Part shown: in pieces, positions 20,811 to 30,633 of the stretch | Numbering within the stretch: position 1 is the stretch's first letter | Layout of the letters: every line of letters starts with the position of its first letter | Assembly: GCA_034509755.1 (NCBI GenBank) | Contig: CM067557.1 | Span: forward strand, 14,492,001-14,556,000 | DNA from: Anisodus tanguticus | Lineage: Eukaryota; Streptophyta; Magnoliopsida; Solanales; Solanaceae | DNA: 64,000 nucleotides | Reading direction: 5' to 3' | The notes under the pieces: model-generated | The model's database searches: none | Seen by the model: the letters and a program-made list of their open reading frames with translations, nothing else | Told to the model about the DNA's origin: nothing | Translations under genes and position numbers: made by a program

Positions 20811-21097
20811 AAAAAGTTCAAGTATACCCTGAACTATAAAAAAATGTTCCATTCATACTCTCTGTTAATAGTTTAATTCAGATGTGTCTTTGTTATTACC
20901 AAAACTGGACTATATTTTACCTTACTGGCTAACGGAAAATTAGTTTATAATCTGACATATTAGCACTATAGATTTCCACGTTCCAACACGTAACTTAAAA
21001 TTAAAATACAAGAATTGATTTGAACCGAACTATTAATAGAGGACATGGACAAACTATTTTGTGTCGTTCAGGGATACGAGACCTTTTCTAAAGATAC
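20811..21097. mobile_element. Possible MITE with long imperfect terminal inverted repeats
   Basis: Left end reads GTATACCCTGAACTA, and the reverse complement of the right end reads GTATCCCTGAACGA. Similarity continues inward (TCTGTTAATAGTTTAATTCA against TCTATTAATAGTTCGGTTCA) for about 70 bp. No transposase is present. The target duplication could not be fixed, so the superfamily is open. Confidence 0.45.
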
Positions 21098-21810
21098 TAA
21101 TTTATATTTATCCTTCATCAATAATCCTACTAGACTCTCGCTGGAAAATTTTCATTTCAAACGTATATCCCGAACTTAGAGCTGCTTGTCGTTCTAATAA
21201 GTTCCAACAATTTCGGAATTGTCAGCACAAGCCAAGAGAGTTTTCTTTTTCTACCTTTTTTTTGTTCCTCGTTTTTGTGTTGTTCTTGGCAACAAATTTG
21301 GAAACTTTTTTCATCACAATATTATTGAGACTCCTTTTTGTGGTTTACACTATATTTTGTTTAACTACACTGACCTACTTACTGGTTCACATTACAACGC
21401 TACTACAATAAATCATTTCGTGGCTTGTAAGGTTAATTGCCAATCCTTAATGGCAATTATTTATACTGGAGGCAATTAATATATTGAAAAAAGTATTTTA
21501 TACGCCTCAAAGCCAAGATACAAACCCACAATTCTAACAAGGACAAGAGAACTAGCTTGACTGTTTAGAGGTATGAAGATCGACCCGAGAGATGATGTAT
21601 GAGAAATTGGTAAGATATAAGGTAAAAGCTTACCTGCACTACGTAATTTTACCTCATTAATCACTTAATTATAGTAAATTTACATGATTTGGTGTAAATA
21701 CCCGGTTCGAGTATGTATTTACCATGATAGAACGTTCCTACTTGCAAGATTGTCAAACATTATCCGGTAATTGATATCTTGTGATAATATTAAGCTGGAA
21801 AAGAGTATAC

Positions 21811-21868
21811 TCCTCCCATTGCATTGCTTTTATTTCATCCCCTCCCATTGCATTGCTTTTATTTCATT
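21811..21868 (+). repeat. Tandem duplication of about 29 bp
   Basis: CTCCCATTGCATTGCTTTTA followed by TTTCATC occurs twice in immediate succession, with one or two differences at the edges. Non-coding. Confidence 0.8.
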
Positions 21869-22355
21869 TGAGCATTTCACTGTTTTCTATATGTTATTAG
21901 TAATTATTCTTAGACATTATTGCAGAGACTATCCTCCGGGTTTCGTTTCGTACACTAATTTTATTTCTGATTTACGATATTACCTTACCTCCCCAGTTTT
22001 GATTTTTATAATAATTCTTTTAACCTATTTGTCATTAGAGTGAAAGAACTTCAATTTGATTAATTTCCGCTTTTCTAACATTAAGCTCTTTTCATTAATC
22101 AATTTAATGAAAATATCCTATTACACATCGACTAATTAATTTGTCTTTTAGCTAATTTGCATTTCATGAGTTTTGCACCATAAACATAAGTGGTACATGA
22201 TGAAACTGCAACCATTGTATTCTAACTCCAACAGTTGGATGTTTTAATCGGTGCTCCTTTCTTATAGGATTTAAGTTACATAGACTATGATGTAATCAAT
22301 TTTTCTACATCATTGGTGTATTTTAACATATTATTATTAGCACGTGTGTACCATT

Positions 22356-22459
22356 ATTGTATTTACCATATTTAGGGTTATGTAATTATGATAGAACTAG
22401 GATCCCAGTTGTATAGGAATTCCACATTATACACCTATATATATTTTGTATTAATGAGA
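22356..22459 (+). repeat. LTR fragment left of the captured gene
   Basis: Matches the second LTR from ATTGTATTTACCATATTTAG through GTATTAATGAGA with a few substitutions. It ends abruptly where the inverted gene fragment begins. Confidence 0.75.
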
Positions 22460-23130
22460 GCAGTAGCAGGTACAGCCGCATAACCACCACCTGGCTGAGT
22501 CATGGATTGATCATAACCAGGCTGAGCTGGAGCTGTAGAAGGAACTGGAGCTGGTTGAGCATAAGCTTGCTGTCCAGCAAATGGTGCACTATAAGTTGTT
22601 GAAGCCTGAGCACCACTGTAAGTTTGGTCAACTGGTCCCTGATAACCATAACCTGCACTGTTTGTGGCCTGCTGTTCAGTGTACGCAGGCTGTGAAGGGT
22701 AGGAACAGTAACCTCCAGCAGGGGCTGCTTGAGCATAAGCAGGAGGTTGTTGTGGCACAGGCTGACCATATCCAGCAACGGACTGGGCACTTTGCTGAGG
22801 GTACCCAGGACCAGAAGCTGGAGCACCTTGTGGATGATTATGTCCATCGGCAGCAGGGACAGATCCATATGCAGGGTAATTTGTTGCATTTGCCCACTGG
22901 ATGCATAGGGGTATTGCTGCTGATGCGGCATACTAGCACCATATCCTTGAGTTGATGAAACTGGACCCTGATATGGAACTTCACCAGGTTGATTTTCCCT
23001 GGGATGGCTATAAGGTTGCGGATGCGAAGCCTGTGGATGCATACCATATGAAGGAGGTTTGCCGTATTGTTCGTGTGTGCCATAGCTGGGATGTGCACCA
23101 CTTTGAGGGAAAGATGTCGGCTGAGAATCC
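22460..23130 (-). pseudogene. Captured C-terminal fragment of a Gln/Pro/Tyr-rich RNA-binding-type protein
   Basis: On the minus strand the text runs DSQPTSFPQSGAHPSYG, THEQYGKPPSYGMHPQASHP, YQGPVSSTQGYGASMPHQQQ, then after a frameshift near 22880 PQQPPAYAQAAPAGGYCS, GYGYQGPVDQTYSGAQ and TQPGGGYAAVPATA. This Gln/Pro/Gly/Tyr-rich low-complexity tail resembles the C-terminus of plant KH-domain (far-upstream-element-binding-like) proteins; I infer that from style only. There is no KH domain here, no start, and the end joins directly to LTR sequence. It lies inverted to the retroelement, so it is a captured piece and not a working gene. Confidence 0.7.
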
Positions 23131-23131
23131 C

Positions 23132-23281
23132 TGTTGTATAGGAATTGTATTTACCATATTTAGGGTTATGTAATTATGGTAGAACTAGGATCCTTGTTGT
23201 ATAAGGATTCCACATTGTACACCTATATATATTTTGTATTAATGAGAAAGGCTCTCCAACGAAGATTAATACATTCTTACA
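23132..23281 (+). repeat. LTR right of the captured gene
   Basis: Possible start TGTTGTATAGGAATT, then the shared body ATTTACCATATTTAGGG to ATTAATGAGA, and about 38 bp more than the left copy, ending TTCTTACA before the primer-binding site. GTTGTATAGGAATT also occurs inside the left LTR copy (about 22408), a hint at template switching. Confidence 0.72.
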
Positions 23282-23295
23282 TGGTATCAGAAGCC
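23282..23295 (+). promoter_or_regulatory. Primer-binding site (initiator tRNA-Met type)
   Basis: TGGTATCAGAAGCC directly follows the LTR end CA. It is close to the plant copia consensus TGGTATCAGAGCC. Confidence 0.8.
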
Positions 23296-23569
23296 TAAAC
23301 CCCAAAACCTAAAATTTTCTTTTGTTTTCTTTTTCCGGCGTTCTGCCCGAGAACACCACTTGTGCTCTCTTTCCTCTGCCTGTCAGAGCACAGGCCTGTC
23401 CCCCCACCCCCCGTTTCTTTTCGAAGACCACCAGAAAAAGCAACAACCACTTTTCCTTACCCGAGACTGCTTGGCCCGTGTTCCATTACCCAAGAAACAG
23501 TCCACTGCCAGCTTTTTCTGTTTTTCTAATTCCTCTCCTTTTGTCCTTTATCCTAGAACAAAATACAAG

Positions 23570-24030
23570 GCGTCCTTGACTCGTCAGCAGCCCGATAATG
23601 CGTGGTATATGGATACGGGTGTCACGTCTCTTCTCACCAACAATTCAGGTAATCTTCCTCAACTACGCCAGTTACCAACTCCATAATCTATTATGGTCAG
23701 TAATGGTCATCGCATTCCAATTCAAGAATTTGGTCACACCCTTACCCCACCACTGCATCCACACTTCTCTCTTCAAAACATCCTTTATGCCCCAAACATT
23801 ATCAAAAATCTAATTTCTGTAAGAAAATTTGTCACCGATAATTCTGTCTCAATTAATTTTAACTCGTTTGGATTTTCCGTAACGGACCTCCGTATCGGGA
23901 AACTCCTTACGAGATGCAATAGTGAGGGGGACTTATATCCGTTCCTACCCACATCCGCTGCTAGTGTCACTCCTTCCACTTATATCCGTTCCTACCCACA
24001 TCCGCTGCTAGTGTCACTCCTCCCACTGTT
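23570..24030 (+). pseudogene. Copia protease fragment (22356-25640 element)
   Basis: QQPDNAWYMDTGVTSLLTNN has the D-T-G catalytic motif. A frame change and stop near 23686 follow, and the pre-integrase text (FGHTLTP, ILYAPNIIKNLISVRKFV, GFSVTDLRIGKLLTRCNS) continues from 23693. Within it, 47 bp are tandemly duplicated (23931-23977 and 23978-24024). Confidence 0.8.
23931..24024 (+). repeat. 47-bp tandem duplication in the copia pre-integrase region
   Basis: ACTTATATCCGTTCCTACCC and the following 27 bases occur twice back to back (23931-23977, 23978-24024), nearly identical. 47 is not a multiple of three, so the duplication shifts the frame. Confidence 0.88.
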
Positions 24031-24049
24031 TTAACAACTATATCTCCCT

Positions 24050-24940
24050 CATAGTAGACTTGGTCATCCGGGTTCTCACGTTTTTTATTCTCTTAGAAAT
24101 CAAAATTTAATTCAATGCAACAAAGGGAATCTTTCTCATAGTTGCTCCTCGTGTCAGTTAGGGAAACATGTTAGACTACCATTTATGACTTCTATGAGTA
24201 CTACTTTCTCTCCCTTTGATATTATTCACGCTGATTTATGGACATCTCTCATAACTAGCAACTTAGGCCACAAATATTATCTGGTATTTTTGGATGATTT
24301 CTCTCACTTTCTTTGGGTATACCCACTCAAACTCAAATCTCAAGTGTTCTCCAAATTTGTTGAGTTTCGTCACTGGTCAAAACGCAATTTGAAAAAGACA
24401 TAAATCATTTCAATGTGATAATAGTCGCGAGTTTAATAATTCCTTATTTCATAAATATTTTGCGGCTAACGACATGGTTCTTCGTTTCTCGTGCCCATAT
24501 ACCTCCCCTCAAAATTGTAAAGCCGAAAGAATTCTCTGAACCATTAATAATATGATTCGTACCCTTCTTTTTCATGCGTCTCTCCTTTCTACGTTTTGGG
24601 TATATGCACTAAAAACGGTAGAACACATTCTCAATATTTTACCTACTCGTGCGATTCAAAATAGGACACCCACCGAAATTCTCTACCGTCAGATCCCTAC
24701 CTATGACCATCTTAGAATTTTCAGTTGTCTGTGTTACCCTAATCTGACATCCACGGTCCCCCCAACAAATTGGCACCTAGATCTACTCTGTGCGCCTTCC
24801 TAGGTTTTCCGTCAAACCATAGGGGATACCCGTGTCATATGAGCTCTCCACCGACAAAATCATAATTTCTCACCACATCACTTTTGTTGCGTATGTTTTC
24901 CCATTTGACAACACAAAAAAATTCTGAGTCACTCATTACC
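24050..24940 (+). pseudogene. Copia integrase fragment (22356-25640 element)
   Basis: Core blocks are FDIIHADLWTSLI (first Asp), CDNSREFNNS (second Asp) and PQNCKAERI (Glu, followed by a stop), then NNMIRTLLFHASLLSTFW, HILNILPTRAIQNRTPTEI and RIFSCLCYPNL. A Gly in the usual FGC motif is Ser here. Frames change near 24400 and 24540. The first Asp, second Asp and Glu are all still readable. Confidence 0.83.
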
Positions 24941-25640
24941 AATTCCTCGAAGATTTGGACCCATCACCGCTTGTCCAACAAGCATTCCGTCAGACTACCA
25001 CTGTTCCGGCGGCGGTAGGCGCACAAACACCCACCACCGGTGGTCTAGATGAGTCAAACATCTCCCCGGTCATCCTTACTGACCTCTGTCGCACCGCCAC
25101 CAACGCATCTCTATCTCCGCCAATCACCACTGCCTTATCCGACAGTCAGATAGATCCAGCCAGTTCGCCGCTGAATCCCCCCCCCCCCATGACCAGCATT
25201 CGGCTCCCTGCATCTCTATCACAGTCTGACACTGCAAACCCTATCCACCGGCACCCGCCATCAATGACCAATGTGCCGTCATCGCCCAACGCCGCAATTC
25301 TAGTCATCCGAAACTCCCCCACAATAGTACCTAATCGCACTGGCAACTCGACCCCTACCAACCCAACACCGTCAACAGCTGCCCTTTCTGCCCAGATCTT
25401 CGACCCACCCATACTCGCCATCGTTCCCAGCTACCACCGACCCAATACCCGAATCTGCCACCCAACCCATCAGAGAACCTGACCACATCGCTGCCTCCAG
25501 TAACCGGACCCAGCCCCCCACAATATTCCCCAACCTACCCCTGCCCCCACGCACCATATGGAAACCCGTGCCCAACACGGGATTCTCAAACCCAAAGTCC
25601 ATATGGAAACCCGTGTCAAAATGGATATAGAGGATTCGTT
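24941..25640 (+). pseudogene. Copia integrase-to-reverse-transcriptase linker, truncated
   Basis: Frame 24955-25482 is open over 175 codons rich in Pro, Thr, Ser and Ala with no fold-like pattern, typical of the linker before copia reverse transcriptase. It ends with a repeated CATATGGAAACCCGTG (about 25556 and 25602) that encodes the METRAQHG lead-in. Copia homology stops there. Confidence 0.7.
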
Positions 25641-26064
25641 TAACTGACCCCATCTAATTCCTGATTCAGGCATTGTTATTCTTGTTGATATAACCTCGCA
25701 TGATTGATGATACACAAACTCAAAAAAAAAAAAGGTTATTCTATTGCATTAATCTTCACATGTAACACTGTCACACTTTGTTATAAAAATAAAACAGGAA
25801 AAAACAAAAACTCTGAGAAATTCAAGTTTCTAAGACTAACCTTAAAAAAAAAAAATCAAATGCACTTTGTACGGGAAAGCATAGCCAGTCCAAAGTCCGG
25901 ATAAAGGAAGAGGGTTGAATTAGCCAAATTCTCTTATAAATGCAAAGTGGATATAAAGAATTCATATAATCAACCGAAAGTGATTCCGGCATAGTTGTTA
26001 TTGTAAGTGTAACCGCGCTTAATACACAAACTCATAAAATAAATTGTTGCATTATTCTTCACAT
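25641..26064. other. Non-coding; diverged duplicate of the host gene 3' flank
   Basis: The segments near 25655-25840 and 25980-26270 share blocks in the same order (GGCAT, GTTGTTATT or TTGTTATTC, AATACACAAACTCA or GATACACAAACTCA, CTTCACATGTAAC, GAGAAATTCAAGTTTCTAA or GAGAAATTGAAGTTTCTAA). This looks like an old tandem duplication next to the 3' end of the minus-strand gene at 26283-26660. Confidence 0.5.
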
Positions 26065-26203
26065 TTTTTTTAAAAAAAATTATTACATAGAGGGTAGTTG
26101 AAGGGTAAATGGAGAGAACATGGGGTTCGAACCTTACCAAAAAGGTGAAAGTTCAATTATTCAACCAACTGAACTACTAGATTCCTGACATTATTCTTCA
26201 CAT
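26050..26203 (-). mobile_element. Short tRNA-derived SINE with 15-bp target duplication
   Basis: Core 26065-26188 is flanked by CATTATTCTTCACAT at 26050-26064 and 26189-26203. On the minus strand it has a perfect A box (TAGTTCAGTTGG) and B box (GGTTCGAACCC), about 35 bp apart, and an A/T-rich tail. At 124 bp it is barely longer than the tRNA-like head. It sits about 80 bp beyond the stop codon of the host gene at 26283-26660, in the same orientation. Confidence 0.85.
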
Positions 26204-26282
26204 GTAACCTCTGTATTTATAAAAAATAATTGCGAGAAATTGAAGTTTCTAACACTAACCTAAAAACAAATTATCGCCATCA

Positions 26283-26660
26283 TCAACTTCTCTTGACCTC
26301 CGTAACATCACCAACATCATCAGAAGCCGAAGAAGAAGCATTTTTACTGTCCGATTCTTCGGGTTTGAAAGAGGGCAAAGGATTAGAGCCTTTAATAATC
26401 CAACCAAGTGCGTAAAAAGATAACCCAGCTAAAATTGCAGTACCCCAAGCATGGGAATACCATTTGCTGTACTGTCTGATAGCGAACTTCCATTGCTCTC
26501 TTAGTGTTGCCGTGTCCGGGTTCGTACGGTCCGGCGGGTTTGGATAGTGTGGAGAGCCGGAAAATCCGGGGTTAGAGGATCTGATTGGGGTTTTAGGTGG
26601 ATTTGTTGACGGCGGTGAAGGGAGGTTCTCGGTGGGTTTAGGGTTTTGATGGTCAGTCAT
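26283..26660 (-). CDS. Host gene: small single-span membrane protein, 125 residues
   Basis: A clean single-exon frame: ATG at 26660, stop at 26283-26285. Residues 1-45 are Pro/Ser/Asn-rich and look disordered (TENLPSPPSTNPPKTP). Residues about 52-75 hold a basic and aromatic segment (REQWKFAIRQYSKWYSHAWG). Residues about 74-92 are hydrophobic (AILAGLSFYALGWII), a likely membrane span. The C-terminus is Ser/Asp/Glu-rich. I recognise the type as a conserved plant protein of unknown role, possibly in an organelle membrane, but cannot name it. The upstream leader is pyrimidine-rich on the coding strand and a TATA box lies about 107 bp before the ATG. It is the only undamaged protein gene in the window and is bounded by a SINE and a copia remnant on its 3' side and a pogo element on its 5' side. 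Confidence 0.82.
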   Translation of the reverse strand: MTDHQNPKPTENLPSPPSTNPPKTPIRSSNPGFSGSPHYPNPPDRTNPDTATLREQWKFAIRQYSKWYSHAWGTAILAGLSFYALGWIIKGSNPLPSFKPEESDSKNASSSASDDVGDVTEVKRS

Positions 26661-26766
26661 TGTATTGGTGAAGGTAAAAAGTGAGAAGGGGAAGGAGAAA
26701 GCAAAATGTTTGTTCTATTTTACGTATTGTTTGGACTTTGGATGGTGTAACCCATGGTTTTATGGT

Positions 26767-26773
26767 TTTATAA
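26767..26773 (-). promoter_or_regulatory. Candidate TATA box of the 26283-26660 gene
   Basis: TATAAAA on the minus strand (GTTATAAAACCAT), about 107 bp upstream of the ATG. The leader between them is rich in CTT and CCTT, common in plant 5' UTRs. Confidence 0.5.
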
Positions 26774-27388
26774 CATACATTCTCCTATTGTATTGTATAA
26801 TATATGTAGGTATGAACTTCTTGGCTACTGAATTTTCATTTTAAAAAAATATAATGATAGATTGTATTATAATTTAATAATATTTTTATTATTTGATCTA
26901 ATAACATATAAGTTCTTCATTCCTTAAGTACAAATTAATTTATATATATATAGTAAAACCTCTATAAATTAATAACCTTGGGACCATGAAATTTTATTAA
27001 TTTAGAGAGATATTAATATATCGATAAATTAATATTTTATTAATTAAAAGAGAGACTTTTTAAATTCAGCAAATTTAGTACATACATATGTATTGAAAAT
27101 AAATGAATTCATATATGTTTCATTGATTATATTCATGCATCAACCAATTCTTTGTAACTAATTAAATATATTCATGTATAATATCAATTCATTGTATACA
27201 ATTAACTATTATATTCATGGACGCATGTATCAATTCATTGGAATTACTTAAATAATGTATACATGTTTACATTAATTAGTTGCACTTAAATAACTATTAT
27301 AGCCAATTAAATATATTCATGCATGATGAATGAAACATATACTATATAAATCTCAATATGAAAATAAAATAATTCATAACACCCAACC

Positions 27389-28966
27389 ATGTCTTCTCAT
27401 CTAAAAGGCATCACAAAATCATCCATGAATGATCAAATGCGTAAAGCATTATGTGAGTATAAGAGAGACCATCCCACATGCACTCAAAAAGATTTACAAG
27501 AGTGGGTTGATGAAAAATATCGTTTGAAAGTTAGTCAAGGTACAATATCAAACACTCTCAAGAGATCATCGGAGTACCTTTCAGCCAACTTTGAGAAGGG
27601 TGGGATATTAAGCGACACAAATCGGCGAAATATCTAGATATGGAGAAGGTTCTTTATGAATGGTTTCTTCAGTACCAAGATCGAGTCAACATGACCGGAG
27701 AGCTTATTTTGGAGAAAGCAAAAGATATAATGAAGCTTTTGCATCCTCAACACCCTCATGAACATCAATTTTCTCAAGGTTGGCTTGAAAAATTCAAGGT
27801 TGGCTTGAAAAATTCAAGGTAAGACATGGTATTAAATCATTCCGTCGCTTTGGAGAAAGTGGTTCGGTTGACATGCAGGACATGGAAATGAAACTGGAGG
27901 CTATAAGGGAGAAAATAAACCAATTTCCCATTAAAGATGTTTTTAATTTGGATGAAACATGTCATTTTACTGGAGTTACAAGTGATCACTCTCTTGCAAC
28001 CAAGCAACTTGAGGGAAGAAAGCAAGACAAAGAGAGGCTTACAATTGTTATTTGTTGCAACGAGGATGGTTCGGAAAAAATTCCTTTATGGATTATTGAA
28101 AAATATGCAAAGCCACGTTGCTTCAAAAATATCAACATGAGCAGCATCAATTGTCATTATCGTGCCAACAAGAGGGCATGGATGACTAGTGTGCTTTTTG
28201 ATGAATATGTTCGCCGGTTTGATCACAAAATGAATGGCGAGAAGAATCTTGTTGATGGTTGACAATTGTCCAGCCCATCCAAAAAATATTGAAAGGTTAC
28301 GGAATGTTGAGTTATTTTTTTTGCCACCTAACATGACATCAAAGATTCAACCATGTGATGCAGGAATAATTAGAGCTTTCAAGATGCACTATCGTAGGAG
28401 ATTCTACAAAAATATACTTGGAAGGTCATGAGTTGGGGCTACCTAATCCTGAAAAGATTAATGTTTTAGATGCCATCAATTTTGCGGTCTCGCTTGGACA
28501 ACCAATGTTTCTCAAGTGTCAATAGCAAATTGCTTTCGACCTTTGCAAAATCCGTTCAAATGAAGAAATCTCAAGTGAGACAAACTTTGAAGAAAGCCTA
28601 CATGAGCTTGAGAATATGGTCAAGGATGTTGGTTATCGCAATGAAATGGACGTCAACAAATTGGTGGACTATCCGGGTGAAAATGATGAATGTTCAATGG
28701 TTCAAAGTTTAGAGGAAATTGTTGCTGATATTATTGAAGATCCTACTAATGATGAAGCTGAAGATGATTCAATACCGTTGGAACCAGTCACGAGAAAGGA
28801 GGCTTTGAGCGCGACAACAACTCTTCAAAAAATTTTGTTGCAGCTAGAGAACTCGACACCGGAACTCTTGGCTGCAATTAAAAAAGTTAGGGATGAAATC
28901 CAATTAGATTTAAATTTGAAGAAAAATCAAGTAACAATAGATTCATATTTTAGCAAATTACCATAA
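27389..28966 (+). pseudogene. Pogo transposase with frameshifts
   Basis: The N-terminus from ATG 27389 has a Psq/CENP-B-like helix-turn-helix (MRKALCEYKRDHPTCTQKDL, VSQGTISNTLKRS). After a frameshift near 27620 comes the second DNA-binding domain (LEKFK, KALYEWF-like EKVLYEWFLQYQ). A 20-bp tandem duplication at 27779-27818 shifts the frame again. The DDD catalytic core follows: FNLDETCHFTG (first Asp), LLMVDNCPAHP (second Asp) and IQPCDAGIIRAFK (third Asp). After a further frame change near 28430 the tail runs to SYFSKLP at 28966. It would cut and paste the element at TA sites; as it stands it is broken in at least four places. Confidence 0.87.
27779..27818 (+). repeat. 20-bp tandem duplication inside the pogo transposase
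   Basis: GGTTGGCTTGAAAAATTCAA is present twice back to back (27779-27798 and 27799-27818). Twenty is not a multiple of three, so it disrupts the frame in the GWLEKFK motif. Confidence 0.93.
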
Positions 28967-29181
28967 TATTTATAATTGTAATATTTATGAATTATTAATT
29001 TAGAGTTTTAATGGGACCTAATATTTATAAAGGGATTTTCCGAAAAATTATTATCTTATTATCTTATTATCTTATCGAATTGGATGATTTTTTACAAAGG
29101 CCCAAGTCGGGACCAGAAGATTTTATTATTTTAGAGAGTTTATTAATTTATAGAGTATTAATTTATAGAGGTTTTACTATA

Positions 29182-29614
29182 TATATATATATAGACGGTG
29201 ATGGTGGATTTAGGTGAGATACAGAGGTGGAGGTAGAATGGTAAATGAAATACATAAACACGTAAAAATTATCAAATTGATTTTAAAAAATTGAATTTTT
29301 TCATGATTATATAATCACAAAATTATAACAAATTTATAATATCATACAACATAATTTTAATAATAATAAATTTAAACATATTTTATAAAAAATAATACAA
29401 TAATAAACCACGGAAAACAACCCTCCAACAAGGGGTTATCTTGTGTTGCGTAAGTAGAGAACGCAGCACTTGACACGTTTCTGTTTCTAGCATTTCTTTT
29501 TTCTTCTTTTCTTTTTGGGCAAGTGAAGAAAACTCTTTTGACATACAGCGAGTTTGTTTACTTTTGAAAACCAAAAAGAAAATTCAATGTCAATGAGGAT
29601 CAATAGATTGTATA
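29182..29614. other. Non-coding AT-rich spacer
   Basis: No gene or recognised repeat seen between the pogo element and the Stowaway-like MITE. Confidence 0.5.
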
Positions 29615-29616
29615 TA

Positions 29617-29898
29617 CTCCCTGCTCCTCAAATTATCTATCATTTTTTTTTTTACATATTCTTAAGAAATATTAATAATAATAGGTATTTGATCTACTTT
29701 ACTTTTATTTATGTTTGAATTATAATCTCTCTAATACTAAATATTTACTCTATTTATGTGTCATATCCGTTAATGAAAAAAATCTAGCAAGGATAAAATA
29801 GAGAAAAAATAATCAAATATACCTTAAAATTCTAAAACGATAAATAATTTGAGATAACTATTTTTAGTAACCATGACAAATAATATGAGACGAGGAAA
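29617..29898. mobile_element. Stowaway-like MITE
   Basis: Left end CTCCCTGCTCCTCAAATTAT; right end, reverse complemented, TTTCCTCGTCTCATATTATT. Both resemble the Stowaway terminus CTCCCTCCGTCTCAAATTAT. TA dinucleotides flank it (29615-29616 and 29899-29900). It has no coding capacity and would depend on a mariner transposase. Confidence 0.72.
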
Positions 29899-29913
29899 TA
29901 GTCATTTAAAGAG

Positions 29914-30110
29914 CACTAAGAGTGTGGCTTAGTGGAAAATAAAGTGCATTGAAAATCGTAAAATTTCAAGTTCAAATTCCAATACTAGGTTAATTTTTTC
30001 GTCTGACCTAACTTTAGTGGATAAAGTTAACTTGTATGTGTTGCTTGTGATATATGTTAGATATCCCATGAAATTAGTCTGACACCATAATTATAAAAAA
30101 ATAAAAATAA
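29914..30110 (+). mobile_element. tRNA-derived SINE, nightshade TS-like body
   Basis: A perfect A box TGGCTTAGTGG (29925-29935) and B-box-like GTTCAAATTCC (29970-29980) form a polymerase III promoter. The body resembles the Solanaceae SINE 3' region as I remember it (words such as GTTGCTTGTGATA and GAAATTAGTC), and the end is A-rich. No clean target duplication was found, so the ends are approximate. Confidence 0.7.
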
Positions 30111-30628
30111 TGAGAGGATTAAGAAAGGAAAGGGGGGAAAGATTAAGAGAATAGAAGGCACATATATTGTGTGAGATTTTTACTCATACTATAGTAAACT
30201 TCTCTATAATGTGCATCATTAGTTCGAGTATTTTTAGTTGTTAAAGTGAAATGTTATTATAAAATATAATACAACATAATAGAAAAATCATTGTACAGAG
30301 TAGAGGCCCACATCTCCGTCTCAATCTTCATCCATTCTTCTTTTATTCGAAGAGCACATATGTTGAATTCACTTTTTTTATTCTCTTTTCTCCCCTATGC
30401 TAAAAGAGATTTTTAAAAAAAGAGAGAGAGAAAAGAGAAGCGGGATTTATCACCAATATTTGATTGGATCTCTAATCTTTTTCATTCCTTTCCATGACTA
30501 TAACTAGAATAAAAAAAATTCCTCGTAAAAGGTTATTGGGATTGATCCCATCAACGGTCCTTTGCATGGAAGTCTTAAGAGAAAAGAAAACTATATTTTT
30601 AGCAGAGTTTCAAGAAAGATTAATTATT
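30111..30628. other. Non-coding spacer
   Basis: AT-rich, with a GA-rich stretch (30420-30438). No gene or known repeat seen; a 62-codon frame at 30494 ends inside the neighbouring LTR and has no motif. Confidence 0.5.
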
Positions 30629-30633
30629 ATAAT

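Larger units (their letters stand above)
20710..22355. other. Non-coding region with a possible foldback MITE
   Basis: No gene recognised. It holds an imperfect inverted-repeat pair (20811-21097), a hairpin at 21433-21455 (AATTGCCA, 7-nt loop, TGGCAATT) and a tandem duplication at 21811-21868. The short ORFs here lack motifs. Confidence 0.5.
22356..25640 (+). mobile_element. Copia remnant with captured host gene fragment, 3'-truncated
   Basis: Two LTR-derived segments (22356-22459 and about 23132-23281) bracket an inverted host gene fragment. Behind the second come a primer-binding site, protease, integrase and a long Pro/Thr-rich linker that ends at METRAQHGILKPKVH-like text. Copia sequence stops at about 25640; reverse transcriptase, RNase H and the 3' LTR are missing. 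The gag region is also missing: leader sequence joins almost directly to the protease. Confidence 0.82.
26951..29179 (+). mobile_element. Pogo (Lemi1-like) DNA transposon with both ends
   Basis: Terminal inverted repeats: the left end reads TAGTAAAACCTCTATAAATT and the right end is its reverse complement, continuing to about 24 bp. This closely resembles the Lemi1/Emigrant pogo terminus as I remember it (CAGTAAAACCTCTATAAATT). The element sits between TA dinucleotides inside TA-repeats (26949-26950 and 29180-29181), the target expected for Tc1/mariner. At 2229 bp with a transposase region it is a full-length but mutated autonomous-type copy. Confidence 0.88.

Noticed and set aside
22500..23042. 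180-codon minus-strand ORF as an intact gene
   Set aside because: Only its first part is in the true frame; it then reads out of frame and lacks start and stop contexts. Treated as a captured gene fragment.
24955..25482. 175-codon Pro/Thr-rich ORF as a separate gene
   Set aside because: Collinear with the copia linker between integrase and reverse transcriptase.
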